A DNA stretch of 10,339 bases from an uncultured Clostridia bacterium (GTDB taxonomy: Bacteria > Bacillota > Clostridia > Oscillospirales > Oscillospiraceae), in assembly GCA_937915065.1 (NCBI GenBank), contig CALDMR010000100.1, forward strand, positions 1 to 10,339, in the 5' to 3' direction. The notes under the pieces were generated by a model. It made no database searches. It had not been told where the DNA came from and worked only from the letters and a program-made list of their open reading frames with translations. Shown here in pieces: positions 1 through 5,191 of this stretch. Made by a program: the position numbers and the translations under genes. How positions within the stretch are numbered: position 1 is the stretch's first letter; each line of letters opens with the position of its first letter.

Positions 1-4
1 CCAT
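1..4 (-). CDS. Start of a divergent gene leaving the left edge (probable regulator)
   Basis: Only the ATG and one further base are inside the window, so the product cannot be read. The start is supported by context: on the minus strand the ATG at 4-2 is preceded by AAAGGA (18-13) at a spacing of 8 nt. Upstream of that, a good promoter (-35 at 82-77, -10 at 58-53) gives a leader of about 42 nt. A single divergent gene opposite a long rightward gene train starting with a small HTH protein is the usual position of a repressor or immunity regulator, but this is inference from layout only. Confidence 0.55.
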
Positions 5-21
5 CGTTTCGTTCCTTTCAC

Positions 22-36
22 GTAACATTGCGTTAC
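22..36. repeat. Short inverted repeat GTAAC-N5-GTTAC in the divergent leader
   Basis: GTAAC (22-26) and GTTAC (32-36) flank five bases. The site lies in the 5' untranslated region of the leftward gene, just before its ribosome binding site. The same half-sites recur in the larger inverted repeat at 121-159, with the gap increased by exactly ten bases. It could be an operator or a small leader hairpin. Confidence 0.4.
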
Positions 37-52
37 ATTTTTATCTGGATTG

Positions 53-82
53 ATTATGCCGCCGCCCGGCGGCGGTTGTCAA
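53..82 (-). promoter_or_regulatory. Leftward sigma-A promoter of the divergent gene
   Basis: Read on the minus strand, a perfect -35 TTGACA (82-77) is followed after 18 nt by CATAAT (58-53), five of six matches to TATAAT. Transcription would start near 46 and run left into the gene starting at base 4. The spacer is almost entirely filled by a GC-rich palindrome, which suggests repression by occlusion. Confidence 0.75.
59..75. promoter_or_regulatory. 17-bp perfect palindrome in the promoter spacer, candidate operator
   Basis: CCGCCGCCCGGCGGCGG has perfect 8-bp arms around one central base. It lies exactly between the -10 and -35 hexamers of the leftward promoter, a place where a bound repressor blocks RNA polymerase. 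The likely binder is the product of the divergent gene itself or of the HTH gene at 190, but nothing in the sequence says which. Confidence 0.55.
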
Positions 83-120
83 GCTGCAAAAGAGAGAAAA
101 AACGCCGTGAAAATGCTACT

Positions 121-164
121 AATAAGAGTAACAAAGCGTAAAGCGTTGTTACTCTTATTTTTTT
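121..164 (+). terminator. Long inverted repeat with T-tract: terminator or attenuator, or operator
   Basis: Arms 121-134 and 146-159 are perfectly complementary over 14 bp; two further pairs (136-137 with 143-144) follow an A-G mismatch and close a five-base loop. A run of seven T (158-164) follows, so it has the shape of an intrinsic terminator, although the stem is AT-rich. It stands only 11 nt before the ribosome binding site of the first rightward gene. It would therefore act as a leader attenuator, as insulation from upstream transcription, or as an operator with GTAAC half-sites. I find no convincing rightward promoter in 1-189. Confidence 0.5.
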
Positions 165-189
165 ATCGAAAAACGGAGGTGAAAAGACC

Positions 190-450
190 ATGAGCAACAA
201 ATATTTGGGGCCTGCGGATCGGCAACTGATTGCGGAGAAGTGGGCCGCTTATGCGTCGGTGCGGGAGATCGCGGGCCTGGTAGGTGTGGCACCTAAAACC
301 ATTTACGAGGAATTGAGGCGCGGGAGCAACGGCACCCTGGACAAGAATAGCCGCAAGGCATACAACCCGGAGCTGGCCCAGCGCCGTTTCCAGGAAAGCC
401 TCCGACGGCGCGGCAAGCCCCTGAACAGAACGCGGGCGGCCAATGAATGA
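190..450 (+). CDS. Small HTH protein with an IS30-transposase-type N-terminal domain
   Basis: An 86-aa protein made almost entirely of a helix-turn-helix of the IS30 Tra8 N-terminal kind (HTH_38-like). The segment DRQLIAEKWAAYASVREIAG is the first helix and turn; VGVAPKTIYEELRRG is the recognition helix, followed by the typical YNPELAQRRFQESLRRRG tail in which IS30 proteins continue into their DDE domain. That catalytic domain is absent, and the protein ends where it would begin. It therefore most likely acts as a DNA-binding regulator. Start: ATG with GGAGGTGA at 175-182, 7 nt upstream. It is the first rightward gene after the control region, opposite a divergent gene, a position like that of Cro or an excision or early-gene activator. 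Function is inferred; the fold assignment is fairly safe. Confidence 0.85.
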   Translation: MSNKYLGPADRQLIAEKWAAYASVREIAGLVGVAPKTIYEELRRGSNGTLDKNSRKAYNPELAQRRFQESLRRRGKPLNRTRAANE

Positions 451-497
451 GTGACCCCACCGCCATGGAGGCGGATAAAACAAAGGAGGAAATGACA

Positions 498-1130
498 ATG
501 GCAACCATCATCAAGCAGACGAAAGAGGAAATCAACTGGGCGGAGATTGCCAGGGCCAGAGAAATGGGCGTACTGGACAAGCTCCTGGCGGAGCGGGATG
601 TGATCCGCTTCCACCTGCGGAGCGGCACCGAGGTGGCCATCATGGTGGAAAAGGTGGAGCCGGGCCTGGCCTGGATGGGATTTGTGGACGGCGTGGCCGA
701 GCGGCCTATGTATAACCGGCTGGAGCGTCCTGTGTCCTGGAAAGAGAGCGACGCCCGGAAATGGTGCAACACCGATCTGGTCCAGGATCTCCCGGAGGAT
801 CTGGTGTCCATCATCACCCCCCGCGCCATCCGCCAGACCATCAAAGGCGAGGAGCTGGTGACCACGGATCTGCTGTGGCTGCACAGCGCAACAGAATTTT
901 TCGGGCGCAAGCCGTGGGCAGATGGGGACGATCCAACAGAGGAGCAGCTGCCAGTCTACAAGACCGAGCGGGACCGCGTGAAAATGTGGAACGGGCAGAC
1001 ATGGCCGCATTACACCCGTTCCGCCTATTCCGGCTACAGCAGCAATTTCTGCCTTGTCGACACGGACGGCACGCCCATCAACTACAACGCGGACTATTCG
1101 AGGGCGCTGGCCCCCGGCTTTTGGATCTAA
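498..1130 (+). CDS. DUF6273-type protein (C-type-lectin/FGE-like fold suspected)
   Basis: A 210-aa protein. The N-terminal part (about 1-75) is a helix followed by a strand-rich segment. The C-terminal part has the pattern of DUF6273 proteins: a W-x-x-S/N-D region (SWKESDARKWCNTDLVQDLP), a T-T-D-L-L-W-L sequence, E-F-F-G, and a closing SAYSGYSSNFCLVDTDG block ending in A-L-A-P-G-F-W-I, which corresponds to the usual G-V-R-P-x-F-x-I end. DUF6273 domains occur in many mobile elements and cell-surface proteins of Clostridia; their function is not known to me. There is no signal peptide or membrane segment, so it is cytoplasmic. I prefer the ATG at 498 because AAAGGAGG (482-489) lies 8 nt upstream; an ATG at 447 overlaps the previous stop but lacks a site. 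It may be a ligand- or protein-binding module. Confidence 0.75.
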   Translation: MATIIKQTKEEINWAEIARAREMGVLDKLLAERDVIRFHLRSGTEVAIMVEKVEPGLAWMGFVDGVAERPMYNRLERPVSWKESDARKWCNTDLVQDLPEDLVSIITPRAIRQTIKGEELVTTDLLWLHSATEFFGRKPWADGDDPTEEQLPVYKTERDRVKMWNGQTWPHYTRSAYSGYSSNFCLVDTDGTPINYNADYSRALAPGFWI

Positions 1131-1157
1131 TCGGCGGAGCGTATCAACGGAAATCCA

Positions 1158-1171
1158 GCCCCGCAAGGGGC
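1158..1171 (+). other. Compact GNRA-capped hairpin between genes
   Basis: GCCCC (1158-1162) and GGGGC (1167-1171) pair over a GCAA loop, a GNRA tetraloop. It lies in the 58-nt gap before the ribosome binding site (AAAGGAG, 1176-1182) of the next gene and has no T-run, so it is not a terminator. It could stabilise or process the polycistronic mRNA or tune translation. Confidence 0.4.
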
Positions 1172-1188
1172 GGAGAAAGGAGCCGGAC

Positions 1189-1653
1189 ATGGCAAAGAGA
1201 AAGGAAATCAAGTGGCGGCGGGAGGGACGCGGCACCATGACCGGGCGCCAGGACGGGATCATTTTTCGGATTTATCACGCCTGGGACATGCCGGAGCGAG
1301 AACACACCGTAAGCTGCCACGACACAAAGGGAGCCGGGAGAACGATCAACACGGCGGGGTATAGGAAATTCGCCTGGGAGGAGGCTGTGGAGTTCTGCCA
1401 GGCAATCGTGGCAGGAGAGATCAACCTGGAGGACCTGCGGGCGGAGTTTGCCGCAGAGGACGCGAAAAGGGAGCGGCGGGCGATCCAGCAGGCTGTGGCA
1501 GAGGCCAAGGAGTTCCGGGGCCACCTGGAGCGGGCGGGAATTTCATACACCACCCTGCTGGAGCTGGAGGCACTGCGGGCGAACCTGGGGAGCCTGGGCC
1601 ACAATGCACTCATGGGATTTGAGCGCGGGGAGGGCTGGCCGGATGGGACCTGA
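1189..1653 (+). CDS. Unknown mobile-element protein, 154 aa
   Basis: I do not recognise a named family. The N-terminal half (about 1-65) is basic at the start (MAKRKEIKWRREGRG) and then looks strand-rich, with I-I-F-R-I-Y, H-T-V-S-C-H-D-T and G-R-T-I-N-T-A-G-Y. The second half (about 66-135) is a long charged helix rich in Glu, Ala and Arg, likely coiled coil. There are two Cys but no zinc pattern, no signal peptide and no membrane segment. Start: ATG with AAAGGAG at 1176-1182, six nt upstream. It is the only gene in this part separated from its predecessor by a real gap (58 nt). The stop overlaps the next gene's start region by 11 nt, implying translational coupling. The basic N-terminus suggests nucleic-acid contact, but that is only a guess. 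Confidence 0.7.
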   Translation: MAKRKEIKWRREGRGTMTGRQDGIIFRIYHAWDMPEREHTVSCHDTKGAGRTINTAGYRKFAWEEAVEFCQAIVAGEINLEDLRAEFAAEDAKRERRAIQQAVAEAKEFRGHLERAGISYTTLLELEALRANLGSLGHNALMGFERGEGWPDGT

Positions 1654-2038
1654 CGGGAAAGACACCGCCCAAGCGGCGGTCTACATAGACGGGCAGCCGG
1701 TGCAATACGCCGGAGAAATCACCCTACCGGAGCAAGTGGAGCGCCCGGCGCCGCCGCTCCTTTCGTCAATGGGCCTCACGATGGAACAAGCCAATGAGGC
1801 GGCCAGTTATCTGGCGGAGGCGTTCCGCATTTTCTGTGACCAACTGGCGGAGGCCGCCAGAGCGGTGGCAGACACATGGAGTGCCATCATGGAGGCGGAG
1901 GCGTTCCGAAAAGCCCTGCGGTGGGCGGAGGCGGCCAACAGGCCGCTGGCCGCCCGCTACCACCGCACCAAAAAGAAGCGGATCCGCAAGAAGTACGCCA
2001 AGCGGATCCTGGCCTGGTATCGGGAGGAGATCCTGTAA
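1643..2038 (+). CDS. Unknown helical protein with a basic C-terminus, 131 aa
   Basis: Not recognised as a named family. Residues 1-45 are Pro/Gly-rich and probably flexible (DGQPVQYAGEITLPEQVERP). Residues 48-105 form Ala/Glu-rich helices (MTMEQ-like start, then EAASYLAEAFRIFCDQLAEA). The last 25 residues are strongly basic (YHRTKKKRIRKKYAKRILAW), suggesting binding to nucleic acid or to an acidic partner. I chose the ATG at 1643, which overlaps the previous gene by 11 nt, because GGGGAGGG (1627-1634) precedes it by 8 nt. The stop TAA shares its last base with the next ATG (TAATG), so the two genes are translationally coupled. Base composition is like the neighbours. The reading frame is clear; the role is unknown. 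Confidence 0.72.
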   Translation: MGPDGKDTAQAAVYIDGQPVQYAGEITLPEQVERPAPPLLSSMGLTMEQANEAASYLAEAFRIFCDQLAEAARAVADTWSAIMEAEAFRKALRWAEAANRPLAARYHRTKKKRIRKKYAKRILAWYREEIL

Positions 2039-2403
2039 TGCTGCGATTAAAAGCGAATAAAACCGCCCTGTACAAGCTGGTGGCGGATTATGTGGACAAC
2101 CTCCCGCCCATGCGGAGCGGGACAGAGTTCATTAAATACCCGCGCACACCGGACTACGCCCTGAACTGGATCACCCCGGAATGGAACACGGCCCACGCCT
2201 TTTTCTCCACCTGTATGGGCCGCCCCCTCCTATCCATTGAGATCCGGGACGGAGAAACCGGAAAGGCGGCGAGCCGCACCACCTATTCCCTGACCATCCG
2301 GGATCTCCGGGAGCGGGGCATGGTGGAGGAGTTCGTGACGGCGGCGGAGCGCCGGCGGATAGAAAGGAGTGCCGACAATGGCGGACTTTCTCCCGCTACC
2401 TGA
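2038..2403 (+). CDS. Unknown mobile-element protein, 121 aa
   Basis: No family recognised. The protein begins basic (MLRLKANKTALYKLVADYVD), followed by an aromatic-rich central part (residues about 36-65, with TPDYALNWITPEWNTAHAFF) and then a strand pattern LLSIEIRDGETG... TYSLTIRDLRERG. The last 20 residues are charged. There is no zinc site, membrane segment or signal peptide. Start: ATG 2038 with GGGAGGAG (2022-2029), 8 nt upstream, sharing one base with the previous stop. Its 3' end overlaps the methyltransferase gene that begins at 2378 by 26 nt, so it belongs to the same coupled operon. A role in DNA metabolism with its neighbours is possible but not shown. Confidence 0.7.
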   Translation: MLRLKANKTALYKLVADYVDNLPPMRSGTEFIKYPRTPDYALNWITPEWNTAHAFFSTCMGRPLLSIEIRDGETGKAASRTTYSLTIRDLRERGMVEEFVTAAERRRIERSADNGGLSPAT

Positions 2404-2964
2404 AAAGGAATACAGCGTAATTTATGCGGATCCCCCATGGGAGTACCGCCAGCACGGGACCACGGAAAAGAGCCGGGGCACGGCGCTGAAACAGTACCCA
2501 ACCATGACCACCGCGGATATATGCAATCTGCCGGTGCGGAAAATCTGCGGGGGGGGGCAGTCTGTTTTCTATGGGCGACTTTCCCAAACATTGCCGAGGG
2601 GATCAGGGTCCTGGAGGCGTGGGGGTTTCAGTACAAGACCGCGGCCTTTGTGTGGGTGAAGAAAAACGCCAAGAGCGGCACCAACTTTTGGGGCATGGGC
2701 GCCTACACCCGCGCCAATGCGGAGGTGTGCCTGCTGGGTGTTTCACCTGGGTTTAAGGCAAAGGAGAGGATCCGCAGCCACAAGGTACACCAGATCATTG
2801 AGGCCCCGTTTGAGGGGCACAGCAAAAAGCCGGACGAAACCCGCCGGCGGATCGTGGAGCTGCTGGGGGATGTGCCCCGCCTGGAAATGTTCGCCCGCCA
2901 GAGGGCGGAGGGCTGGGACGCCTGGGGAAATGAAGCGCCGGAAGATATGCAAGGAGGATCGTAA
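2378..2964 (+). CDS. MT-A70 family adenine-N6 DNA methyltransferase, frameshifted at a G9 tract
   Basis: MT-A70 proteins transfer a methyl group from SAM to the N6 of adenine. Frame one (2378-2659) gives the N-terminal part with YADPPWEY, the DPPW catalytic motif at residues 18-21, and the conserved KQYPTM. Just after ICGGG the protein would lose its family pattern and stop at 93 aa. The family resumes in the -1 frame (AVCFLWATFPN, then FQYKTAAFVWVKKN, TRANAEVCLLG, APFEGHSKKPDETRRRIVEL, LEMFARQRAEGWDAWGNE) to 2964. The switch occurs in nine consecutive G at 2549-2557. One extra G (or two fewer) restores a single protein of about 195 aa, the usual size for phage members. The ATG at 2378 has AAAGGAG (2363-2369) 8 nt upstream. 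Explanations: a phase-variable tract, -1 slippage of ribosome or polymerase, a sequencing indel, or true decay. The 3' half is well conserved in pattern, which argues against old decay. Confidence 0.85.
2549..2557 (+). repeat. Mononucleotide G9 tract inside the MT-A70 gene
   Basis: Nine consecutive G mark the point where the reading frame must shift by -1 (equivalent to adding one G) to keep the methyltransferase intact. Such tracts are mutational hot spots and classic phase-variation switches, and also common sequencing-error sites. Confidence 0.8.
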
Positions 2965-3248
2965 TGCCGTATATATTCAGGGTCATTAAAGTGGGACAGA
3001 AAGCCGACGCACCGCATGGAGCGCGGCTAAATACAACCTGGAAGAACGACAAGCAGAAGCAGATTTTTGAAGCGGTGGAAGATTGCATTTTAGACACCGC
3101 AAAGCGCCTGAAAGCGGGAGAGCCTGTCAATGCGGATGGACTTCAAGCCTTATTTGATGGGGTGCGGATCATTCACCACATGCGGAACATGGACCGGGAG
3201 GCATTGCGGGATATGATCCAGTTTTCAAACAAGGAGGAGGACGCATGA
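2964..3248 (+). CDS. Unknown small protein, 94 aa
   Basis: Not recognised. After a short strand (MPYIFRVIKVGQ) and a polar loop, the rest is helical: WKNDKQKQIFEAVEDCILDTAKRL and ALFDGVRIIHHMRNMDREALRDMIQF. No motif for catalysis, metal binding or membrane insertion is visible. The start ATG overlaps the TAA of the methyltransferase (TAATG) and has AAGGAGG (2951-2957) 6 nt upstream; the stop overlaps the next gene in ATGA. It is therefore translated with its neighbours. It is small, helical and probably an accessory or partner protein; the role is unknown. Confidence 0.7.
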   Translation: MPYIFRVIKVGQKADAPHGARLNTTWKNDKQKQIFEAVEDCILDTAKRLKAGEPVNADGLQALFDGVRIIHHMRNMDREALRDMIQFSNKEEDA

Positions 3249-3463
3249 GCAAAGAAAGAGGACGGCCCGCCCGCCTGGAGGTGGGGATGGAAGTTGTCCG
3301 GATCCCGCAATCCCTCTATGAAGCAGACAGAAAAGGAAAGGGTGAACGCAGGCCCATGCGGGGCCGTGTCGTGTATATCCACCCGCGGGGCCTGTTCCAT
3401 ACAGTGGAATTTCAGACACGCGGCGGAACGGTAAAGGAGAGTTTTCAGGGGATGGAGGTATAG
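3245..3463 (+). CDS. Small beta-rich protein, 72 aa, unknown function
   Basis: A basic N-terminus (MSKERGRPARLEVGM) is followed by alternating strand patterns: MEVVRIPQSLY, RPMRGRVVYIHPRGLFHTVEF and GGTVKESFQG. This looks like a small beta-barrel, SH3-like in length and in the turn positions P-R-G and T-R-G-G, a shape used for nucleic-acid or peptide binding, but I cannot name the family. The start ATG overlaps the upstream stop in ATGA and has a strong AAGGAGGAGG (3231-3240). The next gene begins 2 nt after the stop. The tight packing makes it a real operon member. Confidence 0.7.
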   Translation: MSKERGRPARLEVGMEVVRIPQSLYEADRKGKGERRPMRGRVVYIHPRGLFHTVEFQTRGGTVKESFQGMEV

Positions 3464-3465
3464 CC

Positions 3466-4107
3466 ATGAATTTTTTGGAAATGAACGGACTGCAAACGGC
3501 GCAGACCCATTTCAAGGACATTTTTCGGGACAACATCCACCGAGACTATGCGGACGCCATGCTGGACTGGCTGGAGCGGGAAACGGACTTTTTCACGGCC
3601 CCGTCCTCCACGAAGTACCACGGGGCACACCCCGGCGGCCTGCTTGTACATAGCCTGAATGTGTATTACCGCCTGCGGGATATTGCAATCCGCGATTTGG
3701 CGGACAAGGAGGATCCGGAAAAACGCCGCCTTTCGGAAGAACAGGAGGAAACGGTGGCGATCATTGCCCTGCTGCATGATGTGTGCAAGGTGGAGTGCTA
3801 CCGTCTGGAAACGAAGCGGAGGAAGAACCCGGAAACTGGCCGCTGGGAGGATTACGAGGGATATACATACAAGGACCCCATGCCGCTGGGGCATGGAGAG
3901 AAAAGCCTGTACCTGATCCAGCGACACATGGACCTGCTGCCGGAGGAGGCCCTGGCGATCCGGTGGCACATGGGCGCCTATGACAACGCAGCAAAAGCGG
4001 ACCAACGCGCACTTTCTGCGGCCATGGCGGCCTCCCCGTGGGTTTGGAGACTACAAGAGGCAGACATGTGCGCCGCGTGGATCGACGAACGGGAGACACA
4101 GGAATGA
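3466..4107 (+). CDS. HD-domain phosphohydrolase, YhaM-HD-like
   Basis: A 213-aa metal-dependent HD protein. The metal ligands of the family are visible in order: H62 in GGLLVHSLNVYYR, the H104-D105 pair in IALLHDVCKVE, H143 in PLGHGEKS, H168 in AIRWHMG, and a late Asp at D200 in QEADMCAAWI. The order and the L-G-H-G-E-K-S sequence resemble the HD half of the 3'-5' exoribonuclease YhaM more than nucleotide-monophosphate HD enzymes, but the OB-fold that YhaM carries in front is missing. Substrate could be RNA, DNA ends or a nucleotide; the sequence does not decide. Start: ATG 3466 with GGAGGT (3454-3459), 6 nt upstream. The stop overlaps the next start (ATGA). It is cytoplasmic, with no signal. 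Common cargo of phages and conjugative elements. Confidence 0.85.
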   Translation: MNFLEMNGLQTAQTHFKDIFRDNIHRDYADAMLDWLERETDFFTAPSSTKYHGAHPGGLLVHSLNVYYRLRDIAIRDLADKEDPEKRRLSEEQEETVAIIALLHDVCKVECYRLETKRRKNPETGRWEDYEGYTYKDPMPLGHGEKSLYLIQRHMDLLPEEALAIRWHMGAYDNAAKADQRALSAAMAASPWVWRLQEADMCAAWIDERETQE

Positions 4108-4286
4108 AAAAGACCTTGTGCAAACCATGTGCCATTGCCCTGGAGGAAAAGGGAAAGACGGTAAAACCCGCCGGCGGGCGGTGCGAGAAAATCACATGCG
4201 CAGAGTGTGGCCGCCGTCGTTTCGGTATCGCTTATGAGGTGACCGGCTGGCCGCGCCGCGTGAAAAAGGAGGACAAGCAGACATGA
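4104..4286 (+). CDS. Small zinc-finger-like protein, 60 aa
   Basis: A 60-aa basic protein with two CxxC pairs: C6-K-P-C9 near the start and C32-A-E-C35 in the middle, with C27 as an extra candidate ligand. The first pair and the second pair together form a likely treble-clef or zinc-ribbon site. The end is basic (WPRRVKKEDKQT). It is likely to bind nucleic acid or to be a small accessory factor of its neighbours; I know no specific name. The ATG overlaps the HD gene's stop (ATGA), with no strong ribosome binding site of its own, so translation depends on coupling. It overlaps the following gene by ATGA as well. Confidence 0.65.
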   Translation: MKKTLCKPCAIALEEKGKTVKPAGGRCEKITCAECGRRRFGIAYEVTGWPRRVKKEDKQT

Positions 4287-5191
4287 GCCAGAGAAAGGCC
4301 AAGGAATACCGCCAGGCCATGGAGCAGTACCGGGGCGTGGTGGAAGATGTGGACGATCTGAAACGCCGGATCGGAGCCATGGAAGCCCGCCACCGCCGGG
4401 AGGACCAGATGGAGGAGATCCGCCGCAGGCAGGCCAGACGGGAGGCAGAGAGGCGGGACGCCATCAGAGAGGAACAACGGGAATGTATGCGGAGGGCCAA
4501 CGCAGAGAAGCGGCGGCGGAAGATTGCCAGACAGCGGATCGCCGTCCTGATCATAGGGGCGCTGGTGGTGATCCTGCTGGCGGCGCTGATCATCAAGGCA
4601 ATGCTGACGGACACCGCAGCGGCAGAGGAGCCGGAGATCATGAACGCCTCCCCCGTCACCGTTCTGACGCCATCCAATGCCCCGTGGAATGGTGAGGGCG
4701 AGGACCCGATGGAGGCGGAGAAGATCGAGGAGGCCCTGCTGGCCTCCGGGTATTTCTCCCTGGCGGTGCCCATGAGCTACGAATACCAGGACTATATGCG
4801 GACCTACTGCGCGGAATATAAGTGCCCCTATCCCCTGGCCGTTGCGGAAACAGAAACCAATTTTGATATGGAGGCCGTGGGCGCCGCTGGTGAGGTGGGG
4901 ATCATGCAGTTAAACCCAGGGCCGAGCGGGTCCTATCACGCGGAGCTGGAGGAGGCCACCGGGATGGACCCCGCCACCCCATCCGGGAATATCGCTGCCG
5001 GGTGCTACCTGCTGGGAAAGTACATGGAGGATTATGGGGACCCGCACAAGGCCGCCATGGCCTACAACATGGGAGTGTCCGGGGCGAGAAACGCCTGGGA
5101 GGCTGGGATCACATCCACAGAATACTCCACAGCCGTGGTGGAGGCCATGGAGCGGTGGGAGGTCACGGTGAACGCATGGAATGGGATTTGA
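4283..5191 (+). CDS. Membrane-anchored lytic transglycosylase (SLT fold)
   Basis: A 302-aa wall hydrolase. Residues 1-82 are a highly charged coiled coil (many Arg/Glu) in the cytoplasm. A single membrane helix follows at about 86-108 (IAVLIIGALVVILLAALIIK). A linker to about 155 leads to the soluble lytic transglycosylase domain outside: PLAVAETETNF with catalytic Glu191, GEVGIMQLNP (203-212) and AYNMGVSGARNAW (260-272). These match the E-S-x-F, G-x-M-Q and A-Y-N-x-G motifs of the family, which cleaves MurNAc-GlcNAc bonds of peptidoglycan. The arginine-rich N-terminus before the helix predicts N-in, C-out. Start: ATG in an ATGA overlap with the gene before; AAGGAGG (4266-4272) precedes it. 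Such enzymes open the wall for conjugation machines (VirB1/CwlT role) or phage DNA entry or lysis. With no holin next to it, the conjugation-like role is a little more likely. Confidence 0.88.
   Translation: MSQRKAKEYRQAMEQYRGVVEDVDDLKRRIGAMEARHRREDQMEEIRRRQARREAERRDAIREEQRECMRRANAEKRRRKIARQRIAVLIIGALVVILLAALIIKAMLTDTAAAEEPEIMNASPVTVLTPSNAPWNGEGEDPMEAEKIEEALLASGYFSLAVPMSYEYQDYMRTYCAEYKCPYPLAVAETETNFDMEAVGAAGEVGIMQLNPGPSGSYHAELEEATGMDPATPSGNIAAGCYLLGKYMEDYGDPHKAAMAYNMGVSGARNAWEAGITSTEYSTAVVEAMERWEVTVNAWNGI

Noticed and set aside
190..450. Partial IS30 insertion sequence
   Set aside because: No DDE catalytic domain in any frame downstream and no flanking inverted repeats; a stand-alone regulator fits better.
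447..497. ATG at 447 as start of the DUF6273 gene
   Set aside because: The overlap with the previous stop is attractive, but the strong AAAGGAGG at 482-489 points to ATG 498, and the extra 17 residues have no family pattern.
1030..1130. Variable repeat of a diversity-generating retroelement at the end of the DUF6273 gene
   Set aside because: The end of the gene has only a few AAY codons, no duplicate template repeat was seen in the window, and there is no reverse transcriptase gene.
303..1262. Long minus-strand open frame of 319 codons
   Set aside because: It is the complement of the HTH and DUF6273 genes, whose proteins have family patterns and good ribosome sites; the reverse product has no recognisable pattern and is a GC-rich shadow.
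2369..2380. GTG at 2369 as start of the MT-A70 gene
   Set aside because: It directly abuts the Shine-Dalgarno sequence; the ATG at 2378 has the proper 8-nt spacing.
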